Origin: Caprimulgus europaeus
Lineage: Eukaryota; Chordata; Aves; Caprimulgiformes; Caprimulgidae
NCBI GenBank assembly: GCA_907165065.1
Contig: OU015524.1
Location: 56,833,295 to 56,897,294, forward strand
Direction: 5' to 3'
DNA length: 64,000 bases
Shown here: positions 50,401 through 62,400 of the stretch, one piece after another
How positions within the stretch are numbered: position 1 is the stretch's first letter
Layout: the number at the start of each line of letters is the position of its first letter
Position numbers and translations under genes: made by a program
The notes under the pieces: generated by a model
What the model was told of the DNA's origin: nothing
Databases searched by the model: none
The model's input: the letters and a program-made list of their open reading frames with translations, nothing else

Positions 50401-53400
50401 GATCATACAATAGCTAGAGTTTCTTCTTACTGAATTGAGAAAATACAAAAAGATGAGAATTGCTAAGGGCTTTACCTCCACATAAATTTCTATAATAGAG
50501 TCATTAAGTGAAGTACTACTGGAGGCAGGACACTGCAGGAAGAGAAGAGAGGTTATCCTTTGAATAGTGGCATCCATTCCTACAGCTGTATTTTTCAACC
50601 AAAGATCTGAAAATCTGTGGAAGGTGATTAAGGCAAGTTCAGCTGTTGCCTGTTTCCTGCAGTTGCATTAGGATTTCTGCCTTTTTAGAGGAGTGAGGAC
50701 CCTCTGCAGGAAAATATGTTGGGATCTGCAAATTTTAAGTGGCTGGAAAAGTTCCACTATGGATTTCTGTCTTCTCCTCTTCAACTGAGTTCTGAGCTGA
50801 TGCTGGACAGGTTTTTTTAAGTTAAATGGCATTTTTCCAGTCTTGTCCTTCTTGAACTGGGGATCCCAGAACTGGACACAGTACTCCAGATGTAGCCTCA
50901 CTATGGCACAGCAGACAGGGAGGATCACCTCCCTCGATCTGCTGGCCACACTCTCAATGCACCCCAGGATACCATTGGCCTTCTTGGCCAGGAGGGCAGA
51001 TTGCTGTCGCATGGTTAACTTGGTGTCCATCAGGACTCCCAGGTACTTCTCCACCTAGATGCTTTCCAGCAGTCAACCCCCAAGCTGTACTGGTGCCTGG
51101 GGTTATTCCTCCCCAGGTGCTGGACTCTACACTTGCCTTTGTAGAACTTCATTAGGTTCCTTTCCACCCAGCTCTCCAGCCTGTACAGATCTCGCTGAAT
51201 GGCAGCACAGCCTTCTGATGAATCAGCTACTTCACTCAGTTTTGTATCATCAGCCAACTTGCTGAGGGTACACTCTGTCCCCTCATCCAGGCCATTGATG
51301 AATGTGTTAAACAAGACCAGACCCAGTACTGACCCCCAGGGGACAGAGACTGTGCCATTAGTCGCAACCCTTGTGATCACAATTCCTTGATTTAATTATT
51401 AGTAATGCTTTAAAATACTGTTGAAATAATTTTCCTTCCATACCATCTTCCAGGAGTAAAGGTACAAAAGAGCCAGATAATGTTTGTTTTGTTTTAATAT
51501 ATTTGCTTTTCTGTTGAGAGAAGACTGTCACGATGTTCATAGTGTGTCTTTAATTGTTGCCTTGGGTCAGTCTCAGGTTCATAGCTTAGACATATTTGGT
51601 GTGACCCAGCTTAACTCTTTTTATGGTTCTTACTGTCTCTAAACCTAAAAATTTAGATGGATTGACATTGCTAGTTAAAAAATCCAAAATTGATAATAAC
51701 AAGGAAGATAAGCATGACTCAAATCTTTTGTTATCCTTTCTTCATTTTAGAGTAAAATTGTTAGAGTGCTAAATTTATGGCAGAAGAATAACGTGTTCAA
51801 GAGTGAAATTATTCAGCCTCTCTTGGATATGGCAGCAGGAATTCCTCCTCCAGTTGCGACCCCTGTCTTGCCCAGCACTACAGCTGCTATGAGCAACAAT
51901 ACACCAGGTAAACAAAAAGAGATTAAAATCAAAACACTTCTGTCAGCTTTGGTGTGTTGGCTGTTAACATGCTGAAAGATCTTCCTGGCTTCCTTTAGAC
52001 AAATCAAATGAATGCTAGAAAGAAATACATTATAGCTGACATCTAGATCAGGGAAATGACAAAAAACAAGAGGCAGCCTGTTGTGTTTATTTTCCCACTG
52101 TATACTATAAATATGTTTATATTGAGTAACATTGCAATAAGACCTAGTTTTGCACTTGAAAGTTGAAGCAGTAGATCACTGACAGAGTTAAAAACCCAAC
52201 ACAGGACTTCATAAAATCTTTGTTAATTAGTGGTGCCACAGTTGAGAGAAATGAAAGAGAAAATGCATCATCTTTGTGCTGTTGGTAGGATTGAGCTTGC
52301 TGGATCGTATCAGACAGTGCTCCTTTACTTTTGCTGGCCAACAGACAGTTATTTCAAGGGGAAAAAAACCCACATTGATAATATAAGCTGCAGCCAGTGA
52401 CATACTTCCCTCTCCCTCAAACCTTAAGTATGTGGACAAAAAACTGCTCATGGAGTATGTCCCAAGTTACCAAACACTAACGTTATACTATACATGCATC
52501 ATTTTGTGCTCTGAACACCTTCCTTACTTATATAAGTAGATGGTGGGGACCTGGCTTTTCAACTTTTTTCACTCTATGGAGATTTTTTCATTTATGGTTG
52601 GGATGCAAGGGAAATTTTACATATCAAAATTTTTTTTGGCACGTATGGTTTTGCTTTTGTCACCCAGCTTTTGCTGAAAAGCAATGAGGTGGACAAATCC
52701 ACCTTATTTTTTATTGGTGTTTGTCATTATGTGAAAGTTCTGGCTCTTGAATTGGATTTACTACATCTTCTAGCTCATTATTTTTTTATTTTCATTAATC
52801 TGATTGCTTTGTTGAAATCATAGCTTTACTCTAATGCTTTTTAAAATTCTGATGCAGATTGTCTTTTAAAACAGTAATCTAGTCATTTATATTGAGCATT
52901 CATCAGCCTGTCTCTATTTCTGAGCTAAACACAGAAGTATTTGCAGGAATAGGGGATTCTTCTGGAATACGGCATGAAACTAATTATCAGATTACTGATT
53001 TAGTCTCAGTGTTCCTCTTGAGCAAAAACTGATAAAATGAACAATCGTCATGAATCCAGCTCTGCAGGTTGAAACTTTTAGTAGATCCTTAAAGCTTCTC
53101 CTGAGGAAAAAAGTACAAGTCCAGTAACTTCCAGACTAACAGGTGTTTCTGACTAGATTGCTAATTATCATTTGGTACATATTATTTCCAGTAAAAGGTT
53201 TCCATTACTCTATGAAACCTATTTATTTTGCACTTGTTACTGTTTTTGTTTGTAGTCCCCATAGGTCAATAACAGAAAGAGCTGAGAACTACACTTACAC
53301 AAAGTAGTGCTGCTACTTGAGGAATGTTGATGTGAGTCTGTTATTTCTGTGTGCTCTGTATATGTCCCAGAAAAATAGTTTCAACTGATGTTAATACAGT

Positions 53401-56400
53401 GCTTTCTTAGTATTTAATAAGAGCAGGTGGTTTTGGTTTTGGTTTTGTTTTTTCTTCTCTAACACTAAGTCTGTATGTTAAAATATTTTGGCATATTGAA
53501 TTTTCTCTTTTTTTAGGAACACCTGTGACTCCAGTTACTCCAGCCAACGTGGTGCAGAGTTTACCTGATCCTTGGGTATCTCAGATCGCTAATACAGATA
53601 CCCTTGCTGCTGTTGCACAGATTTTGCAGAGTCCTCAAGGCCAACAGGTAAATACTTTGTAGGCAGTTACACTGTACTCTGATACTTTGTGTCTTTGAGG
53701 TACACTTAAGGAACACTGCTTTCATGAGTATCTCTTAGTTTCATGTCCAGTATCCTTGTTAACTATCCCATGGGGTTGTTCATCAGAAGTAAGTTCCAGG
53801 TAAACTAAAATTTCTTGTTACATTTTGTAACCTACCCTATTTGTTCCGTTAAAGTATGAGGAATGTGACATCAGATAAGGTGGTCTGTAATACGTACTTT
53901 TCTTTTGTATATAGTATTACAGATGTCTAAATTAAGAGTAGCATTAAGATTTCATGGATATAGGTATAAAATAGAATTACACATTAAGCATGTTCCTCTA
54001 CTGGATGCTAAACATTGTACAGAATAATATAATGGGACTGTACTCATTCTGGAAGTGCATTGTATGTTGATTCTTTTCTATCTTTCCATCAGTTAAATAC
54101 AGTTTTTATTTTGCGGTGTTCAAAAATAAGGTCTTAGCAGTGACTGTTTCTCAGTTTCTAAGCTCAACTCCAAAAAGCGGATAGATGTGCAGCATGCATT
54201 GATCTGCTTGTCCTCTTAACCCGTAGCCACATAAGTTAAGCACACACGATTGGCTTTCAGTAAAAATATTGATCATCATCTTTTAGTTTATGCTAGAACT
54301 CTGGCACCAGCATAGCTCTGACATGATTTTTATTTGGACTGAGGAATAGGACGTTTTGCCTGCTGGAGTACTAAACAAAGATCCCTTACGAAGCACTGAT
54401 GCTGACAATAACAACAATTTTAATTAGTGAGATTGTTTTACAGTGTTCAGCTAAGCAGAATAATCTGTAATTTTTCATAAGTTGAGCAAAGGGAGTCTTT
54501 TCATCTGATTACACTGAAAGAAATGGATGGGTCTTTGAAAAGCAGAGCAAGATGAAGTTTGCATGAAATGTGGAGGAGAGATATTGGAATAGGTCTTAAA
54601 CAAGGAAGGGATGTGAAGTGAGAATGGGAAATAAATAGAAAGTCAGTAAGGTAATTTTAAAGATTATTACCAAAAGACTATTCTGAGGGGAAAAAAAAAA
54701 GGGGGGCGGGGGGATGAAGCAAAAGAAAAAGATTATGAAGATGAAAAGGGAATTAGAGCTTTAAAGACAGCAGATCACGAAGGAATAACATTTGGATATT
54801 TAGCTAAAAATGGTAAAATGAGGAAGAGAATGAATTTTGGGAGAGGTCTTAAGCAGAAGTGTGGAGATGGACTGAGTACACAATAAATACATACATAGAG
54901 ATGTCTAGGATTGGTAAATGAACTGCAACATTTGCTTCCGTCCTGCATCCTATCCATCTCTTTTCTTCCTGTTCTCAAAGCCGCTCTACCCTCCCCCGCC
55001 CCAAGGTTTGAAGCCCTTGATTTCATCTTGAGATTGTGTTTTATGGGTGAGATTGTATGCAGGTAAACTGAGAGCCTAGACACAGGAGAGGGCAGAGTAA
55101 GAAAGGTGTGAACAAGAATGTGAAAACAGCTCAAACGATGACCACCCAGGATTTTCCCACTGTAGAGCTTCCATCTCTGCTTCTTCAGTTTGATTCCTTC
55201 CTACTCGGAGCAACACGCAGTGGTGGACCAGCCATATTTGCTCATCTTCTGTGCATCAGCCAAGAAGGGAGAGGGGAGCTCTTCAGCTTTATCTATTGCA
55301 TTAATCAGTGAAAGCTCTTGGTGAGCTAGAACAGTAATTGAAGCATTTTTGGAAGCTCTGCTGTATAAGGAGTCTGTATAACTTTTTAAAGAATAGGAAG
55401 AGCTTTCACATTATCAGAAGGTAACTGTAAAACAATCTTGAAAAAAAGATCATATGTTTTTAATGCATTGTGAGAAAGAAGATCAACCTAGTCCGCTTAT
55501 GCAGAGTTTCTAGTGAGTAAGAACGGAGGGAATGAACCCTGTAAGAGCTCAGTGGTGAACCCCATGAGGAGGTGGAATATGAAAGTAAATGTAATCAGGA
55601 ATGTGTGTCAACATAGCTCAAACTACCTGGATTAGCTCAACTTTTTTTCCAGAAATACCCAAAGATAAGGCTGCAGGGGTTTACCTCATGGAAGGTCAAA
55701 GGACCGTTTCCTCTAATTCCGTGGTACGTTAGGAGGGCTTCTTTCCATAGGAATAGCATTTTTTACTTTTGTGTTAAGGTAAATCTGTACAATTCTATGG
55801 GAGCATCTCTAGTCAACAAATTAATAGATCTGTCCATGAAAAGGCCTTTTATTTCCTCGTTGGGACATCTCCTTTAAAAATTATATAAAAATAGGAAGTT
55901 GGATTAAAGAAATCAAGATACACCAGGCAATTGGACTGTACTTTTGTTCTTAAAAAAAAAAAAAAAACAACTATGGAAGGTATTCTATTTTTCTTTATTT
56001 CACCTCTCTAGATTTGAAGGAAGAAACTCTTAGGGTATCCTGATGTACTCTGATGAACTGTCTTAGGTCCAGTCAGTACACTTTTGGAAGTCCCTTCTCT
56101 GATAATGTTTAGTACTCATTCCAGTATAATCCTAGACCTTTCCTCAGTTGTAAGTGGAGTTGTTTAAACAAACAACCCACCCTAAACACTGCACCATACC
56201 CCCAAACTATTTTAAAATAATATTTGAAACACTTAACACTATTTTAAAATAATATTTTTTTAACATCTGTCTTTTGGCATTACCTATACTTTGATTTTAC
56301 CATAACTTACTTTGTTGTTACTGTACATCTGTTGCCCCAGAGCTGCTGCTTCTGGTTCAACATTGCATCTAGGCAATTTTTATCCTGAAATAGTGCTCTA

Positions 56401-59400
56401 CAGAGCCCAGAGTCTATAGGAAATCAAATTATATTCCCAGTTTCTGGTTCATTTGCTTTTTATGTTTTGTTGACATAGCAAGAGAATTGCATTCTGTCAG
56501 CACAAACCTGAGTTTCAGCATGAGATTTTCCTTGTGACTAATCCAGAGACAGTAGTGTAAGTTCTTCATGTAGACATATTGCATCAGCTTAAAGTGGAGC
56601 TTGCAACAGTGCAGTTATTGTCTCTACACAAATGTTGTTACAGCATACAGATTTTCCTAATATAGGTGGACCCTTAGGAAGCTGGAGTAGGCTAACAGAT
56701 TTTTTTCAGGTCAGAAGGAATCAAACTGGAGAAACAGAAGAGGGGGAACACTAGAAAGCAGGAAATCCTAAGTGGTGACTGGTCATCATGCAACCTGTCA
56801 AAGCGAGTTAGGAGGAGGAAGCATCTGCATGTCTTATCAGCCACAGAAAACAAATTAGCCAGTAAGTGGGAACAAAATTTGCCATAAATGAAAAGAAATT
56901 AAGATGAAATAATAGCCATAGGTTAGATGATACTGCGTTCCTGAGGGTTTTTTTCCCTGATTGGAAGGGGAAAAGACTAGTTTGGTTTCTGTTTCTTGCT
57001 TTAAAAAAAAAATAATCTTTTTTAATGCGTTTGTTCTCTTTTCTCTTTTAGCTTCAGCAGCTGATACAGACACTGCAGATACAGCAGCAGAAACCTCAGC
57101 CTTCACTACTTCAAGCCCTGGATGCTGGTCTTGTGGTTCAGTTACAGGCCCTCACAGCACAACTTACAGCTGCAGCTGCTGCTGCTAACACACTGAATCC
57201 ACTGGAACAGGGTGTCTCTTTTAATAAGGTAGAAGTAGAATAATAGAAGTTTGAAGAAATTTTATTATTAAAATATATGTAAGTGAAAGAGTCTTCTTTT
57301 GAATTTTATGCTTTTACTTTATAGATTTTAGATATACATGAATATACTATAAAGTACTCTATCTTGAAAAAAAAATAATCTAGAGAGATTAACGTAGATG
57401 AAAATAATTGTTTTATGAGTTTAGGGCTAAACGGCGTTTTATAGAATATCTCGAGTTGGAAGGGACCCATAAGGATCATTGAATACGAAGATGGATATGG
57501 TTTAGCAAAGTTAAGCCGTTGTTACATGTTTTTCTTCACCCTTTGTAGCACAGCAGTGAGAATTGAGTATGTCTTGTATTTCCCCTTCCTGTATTTATGA
57601 TCTGCGGTAGGAAATTATTTCTTACAAGGTAATGAAAGGGAAATGTGCAGAAATTTGTATACACTGTTTTCACAGAGGGTAAAACATGATTGGAGTTGTA
57701 ATTTTCTTACATTATAAATACCAAGAAAACTTTAAATCCTAGCCACAAAGTGATAGTAACTGAAGAAATAAGGTTATGACTGTAGTCAAACTAGTCATGT
57801 GAAACTTTTAAAGGATGTCAAAATGTGAAAAACCAACCAACCAGCCATGTAGGTAAACGAACTTCTTGTGTGTTGCAGCATATGTCCCTGTCCCCGTCTT
57901 AACAGACAAACAAACCAAAACAGAATTCAGAAATTTAAGACTAAAGTAATTGCATGCCAGGTAGCAATAACCATGCTGACAATTACAGTTGTAGTAGTAG
58001 AATAAGAAAGGAAGAACTTCTACTCAGAGATGAGGAGGGAAAAAAAAAAAATTGTGTTCCATTATCTTTGGAAGAAACAGCTTGTGAAAGATAATCTCTG
58101 TAGGATTGTCATGGAGTGAAAAAATAATAAGAATAAAGACGTCAAAGAATGAGAAAACCTTTTTTTTTCCTAACCTAGAAAATCTATTTTTCAGGCAGTT
58201 AGCTGCTCAGAAGTTGACAAGTGCTGAGTTTAAGGTTTTAGGATTTATCTTAATTCTAGAATTTTATCAGCCAAATTCAAATCTCTGAAATAATAAAGAG
58301 TTGTCATTATTAATGAAAGTAATGCAGCTATAAAAATAAGTCAGGAAAAAAAAAAATGGGCCTGTACTCATGCTGTACCACAGCTGTAACCATCAACCTG
58401 AGTAGGGTATAATCACAGGAATTAATGCATAGGTTAATAGGGACTGCCTTAATATTTAGATACAAAAAGTAATTAAGAATATGGCAGTGTATTGTGGTTT
58501 ATTCCACAGACTTCAATTCCAGCATTTATATGGATATGTGTACTTGTAGGTGTGGCTGTCTTGAATGTTGGACAACATGACTGGAGCAAACTCAAGGAAC
58601 TGGCATTCTGGTGAAATGTTTGTATACTTTGAGTGAGTTCAGCCTGATGCTCTTCAGTTAGTTTATGCCAGTAATAGTGTGGAGGAGTCTCGTGGTGAAA
58701 GTTGTCAGCAGAGTGAATGCGCATGACTGTGATTTCTGGGACATTGAAAGTAAACGTTGTGGAAGGAATCCTTGTGGCAGTGTGATAATTTACAAGCTTT
58801 CGATAGGTATATAGTGTCAGTTTGTTCTTGTAAGCTGTGGAAGGGCTGTGTTTATATAATATGATCTATACCTTAGTTCTTCATTATACAAGTGGTGTTA
58901 AATTATAATAAATCTCAAATTCCTTGTTCAGTGTTCTATAACATCTCTGTAGATGAACTGATAATGTATGTCTTGTTAGTCCATTGAGACTTTTACACAA
59001 AAGGTTATTCAGGCTGCTTTGCAGAAATAGCATGTCATTTTAGAATTTCCTTTTTGGCACTACTGTACCTATTTTCTCCTTTTTTCCAAGGATTTCTGAA
59101 TCTAGGTATTTTCTGAATCTAGGTATTTTGGAAGAGTACATACTAGTATATATGTATTAATGGGCAATCTTAATTTTTGCTCTACGTTTTGGAGATAATA
59201 CTTTTCCTTTCTTTTTTTCAATGGCTTCTCAGCACCAATATCATCTGCCACCTGAATCCCACTTCTCAATAGCTGAAGACCATGAGTCATAATGATGTAA
59301 TTCTATTTATTAGACTCTTTGCTTCCATCTTACTATGTAATTAATTGTATAATTCTTTTACTAGACATGTCAGCCTTAATAAAGTATTAAAAAGGCAATA

Positions 59401-62400
59401 TTTACTTTTATAGGAAGCATGTACATCAGTGTTATAGTTTGAATCAGGAGCATGCTTTTGACCTGAAAACCTTGTTTACATGTACCACGCATTGCTTCAC
59501 ACTGCAGAGCAATCTTGAATGTATAAAATAGATTCATTTGGATTAAGCTAAAGCAAAAGATACGTTGCAACTGCTACTGAGCACTGAGTTGACATGGCCA
59601 GATTGGAGCTGCTTTAAAGTACCTAGTAGCAAAGTCCAAATAGCATGCCCAAATAAAATTAGAACTATAAGAGGAAAAGTTTTGGGAATGTTTTGCTTCC
59701 TCACAGCAAATCTAGATCTTTGTTAGTGATCTTCCAGGATGCTCTGAAATTCTACAGTTTTTTGTATGCATTTTAGAGAGCTTGCAACAGTTTTATGCAC
59801 AAAATGCCTTCAATTGCAGGTAACAATACTGTTAAGAAATAAAAGTTTCAAAACCCAAGGTGTCAGAACAGTACCATGAACAGCCACACTGGACTGTTAG
59901 CAGCTGCTGTTTGAGTACCAGACACACAGTTTCTAGTCTTTATGAGAAAATGAATTGTTAACCAGCATACTTATAACGGAGCATGAGCCCGCAGAAGTGC
60001 CCTGGCAGCAAAGAGGGCCAACAACATCTTGGGCTGTGTGACCAGAAGTATAGCCTGGTGATTGATGGAAGTGATCATCCCACCTAGACATCTCATCTAC
60101 TCTAGACTGCATCTAGATCCAGTTTTGCTACCCCCGCCCCTGTATAGGGTAATTGGAATTGACACTGACAAATTGGAGTGAGTTTAGTGGAGAACCACCA
60201 AAATGGTCAGGGCTGGAGCACTCGCCCTCTAAAGGACTGGAGTTGGTTCAGCCTGGGGCAGAGGCAGCTTTAGGGGAGACCTAACAGCAGCCCCCCTGAC
60301 ATCTATGGGGAGGTCAGCAAGAAGATGAAGCCTGGCTCTTCACAGCAGCCATAGCAGCAGGATTATAGACAGCAGACAGAAATTGAAACTAAAGGGTTTG
60401 GAGTGGGTATAAGAATAACTTTTTCCCACGAGGACAGTCAAGCACTGGAATAAGTTGCTTGGAAAGATGATGCAGTCTCAGTTGTTGGAAACTAAGTTGT
60501 TTCCATGACTCAGCTGGATAAAGCCTGGAGTAGCCTGATCTGAGCTCGCAGCTAAGGTTGCTGTGAGCAGAAAGTTGAACTGAGAACTGTTGAAGTCCCT
60601 TTTAACCTGGACTGTCCCATGATCCTAAGATTTATGAAGATTTGGTCAGAAGAGATACTGTCATCTAGTGGAAGTCAATGAAGTATTCTTACCTGAGGTG
60701 CAGTGACCAATCCTGAACATCTTAAAGAAGCTGCAGCAGCAAAATTAGAGAATCTTAACAATTTGTGAAAGCAATTATTAGAAATATTGAGTAGTTTCCG
60801 TAGAAGATACTCAACAGATTTGTGATGGATTGGATATGATCATGATAAGGATATGATGATGTGGATATAGAAATACTTACATGGTTGAGGGCAGTGTCCA
60901 AAAGGCGAATGTTCTGAATCTGCAGACATAAAAAAGGACAAATTTTATGATAAATAAACAGTAGTAAGTGATCCAAAGAAAACTGTAAAGCTTCATTCTC
61001 ATTCCATGGTATAATGATGGTGAATTGGGTAACAAATATAAATAGTGCAGAAAAATATTTCTGATGAATACATAAATATCCATGATTTTTTTAAATCCCT
61101 ATTTTTAATAAATTTGACAGTTCTTCCAATCTTTTGTTTTCAAGCTCTTCAGTCTCCATAGTACCTTGTGATAATAAGTTGTGGAAATTAATATGCATTA
61201 CATGAAAAATTCCTTTCTTTTGTCAACATCAAATGTGAATGTTTTGTGATCTTGCTACATGACCATATCTTTGTCTTATGGTAAAGATTTTTTATTTTTA
61301 ATCAACTTACCCTATACATTTATGTCCTATTCCTTTTATTTTAATTTCTAAAGAGAATTCCCTGCTCCATAAGAAGAATTTTGTTGCCTTTGGAATAAAA
61401 GGCTTTTTTCATGTCTTTAATCATTCCCCTTGCTTTTTCTGAACATGTTCTCTTCTTAGGTAATTAAAGTAACAGGTGTATCATTCATGGGAAGTTCTGT
61501 GCTTTTATATGCGTGTGTGTGGTGGGTTAACCTAGGTGTCCTAATATTTCATTTGTTTTAATTTCCGTTCCTTTATTGTAGGGAGTATTCCGTTACAATT
61601 TATTTGAAAATCAAGATATTTCAGTTCAGATTTTTCCCTTTAATATCTACTATGTTATTTAAAAGAAATTTAAACAAAAATCATGTTTCACATTTGCCTG
61701 TGTTGGCTGGAAATTCTTTGATTTTCTCTGGTCCCAGTTTAACTAAATTTTTTTGCATATCAGAAATTGTTGACAACTTTCCATTTGTTGTTTTTCTGAG
61801 ATGATTAAATAGTACATATTCTGTTACTTTCTTTTCTACTTTGTCATGGTGGAAGATACATGATGATATAGGGTTATTTTTCTAAAATTCATGTTTTTTT
61901 CAGAGCACCAGCATTTTGCAAATGCTTTACTTGAAAATATTCTAACAATATGAAAAAAAATTAAAAAGAAGGCAACCACCTTGCTTTAAATGGATTAGAT
62001 ACATATAGTGAAAGTTATTCTGGATTTTAGCATCCCATCTCAAAGAACCTTGATGGTCTATGTGTTAGCTGTGTTTTCTGAGAGATCTATTCAGTCCTGC
62101 TTTCGTATATATTAGATTATTTCATGGGGAAAATAGTTCTGAAAATTCTTGATTCCTAAGTCTCTTAGCTTATGCTTTGTTCTTCTTGCTGGACTCCAGT
62201 AATTGAGAGTAGCTAGAGCATCCTGAGAAAGAAGATGGGCTCCTGAATCATAGAATGGATTGGAATTTAATTTTCTATTCAGGTTATTTGCCAAGCTTCT
62301 TTTTTTAACTTGAGAAATAAGAACATTTTTCTTCTGAAAAGTAAATATACGTAAAGGGACAAAGCAGGAGTACTCAGTAATGGTTGTTTTGCTTTTTCCT

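Noticed and set aside
50668-51054. 128-codon minus-strand frame as a possible host gene
   Set aside because: Its first two thirds are plainly CR1 ORF2. The remainder is intron sequence read by chance.
61505-61535. GTGGTGGGTTAACCTAGGTG, similar to the start of a bird LTR
   Set aside because: Only about 20 bases match and nothing downstream continues the LTR pattern.
62232-62260. ATCATAGAATGGATTGGAAT, like an inverted CR1 tail
   Set aside because: The match is under 25 bases and no further CR1 blocks follow.
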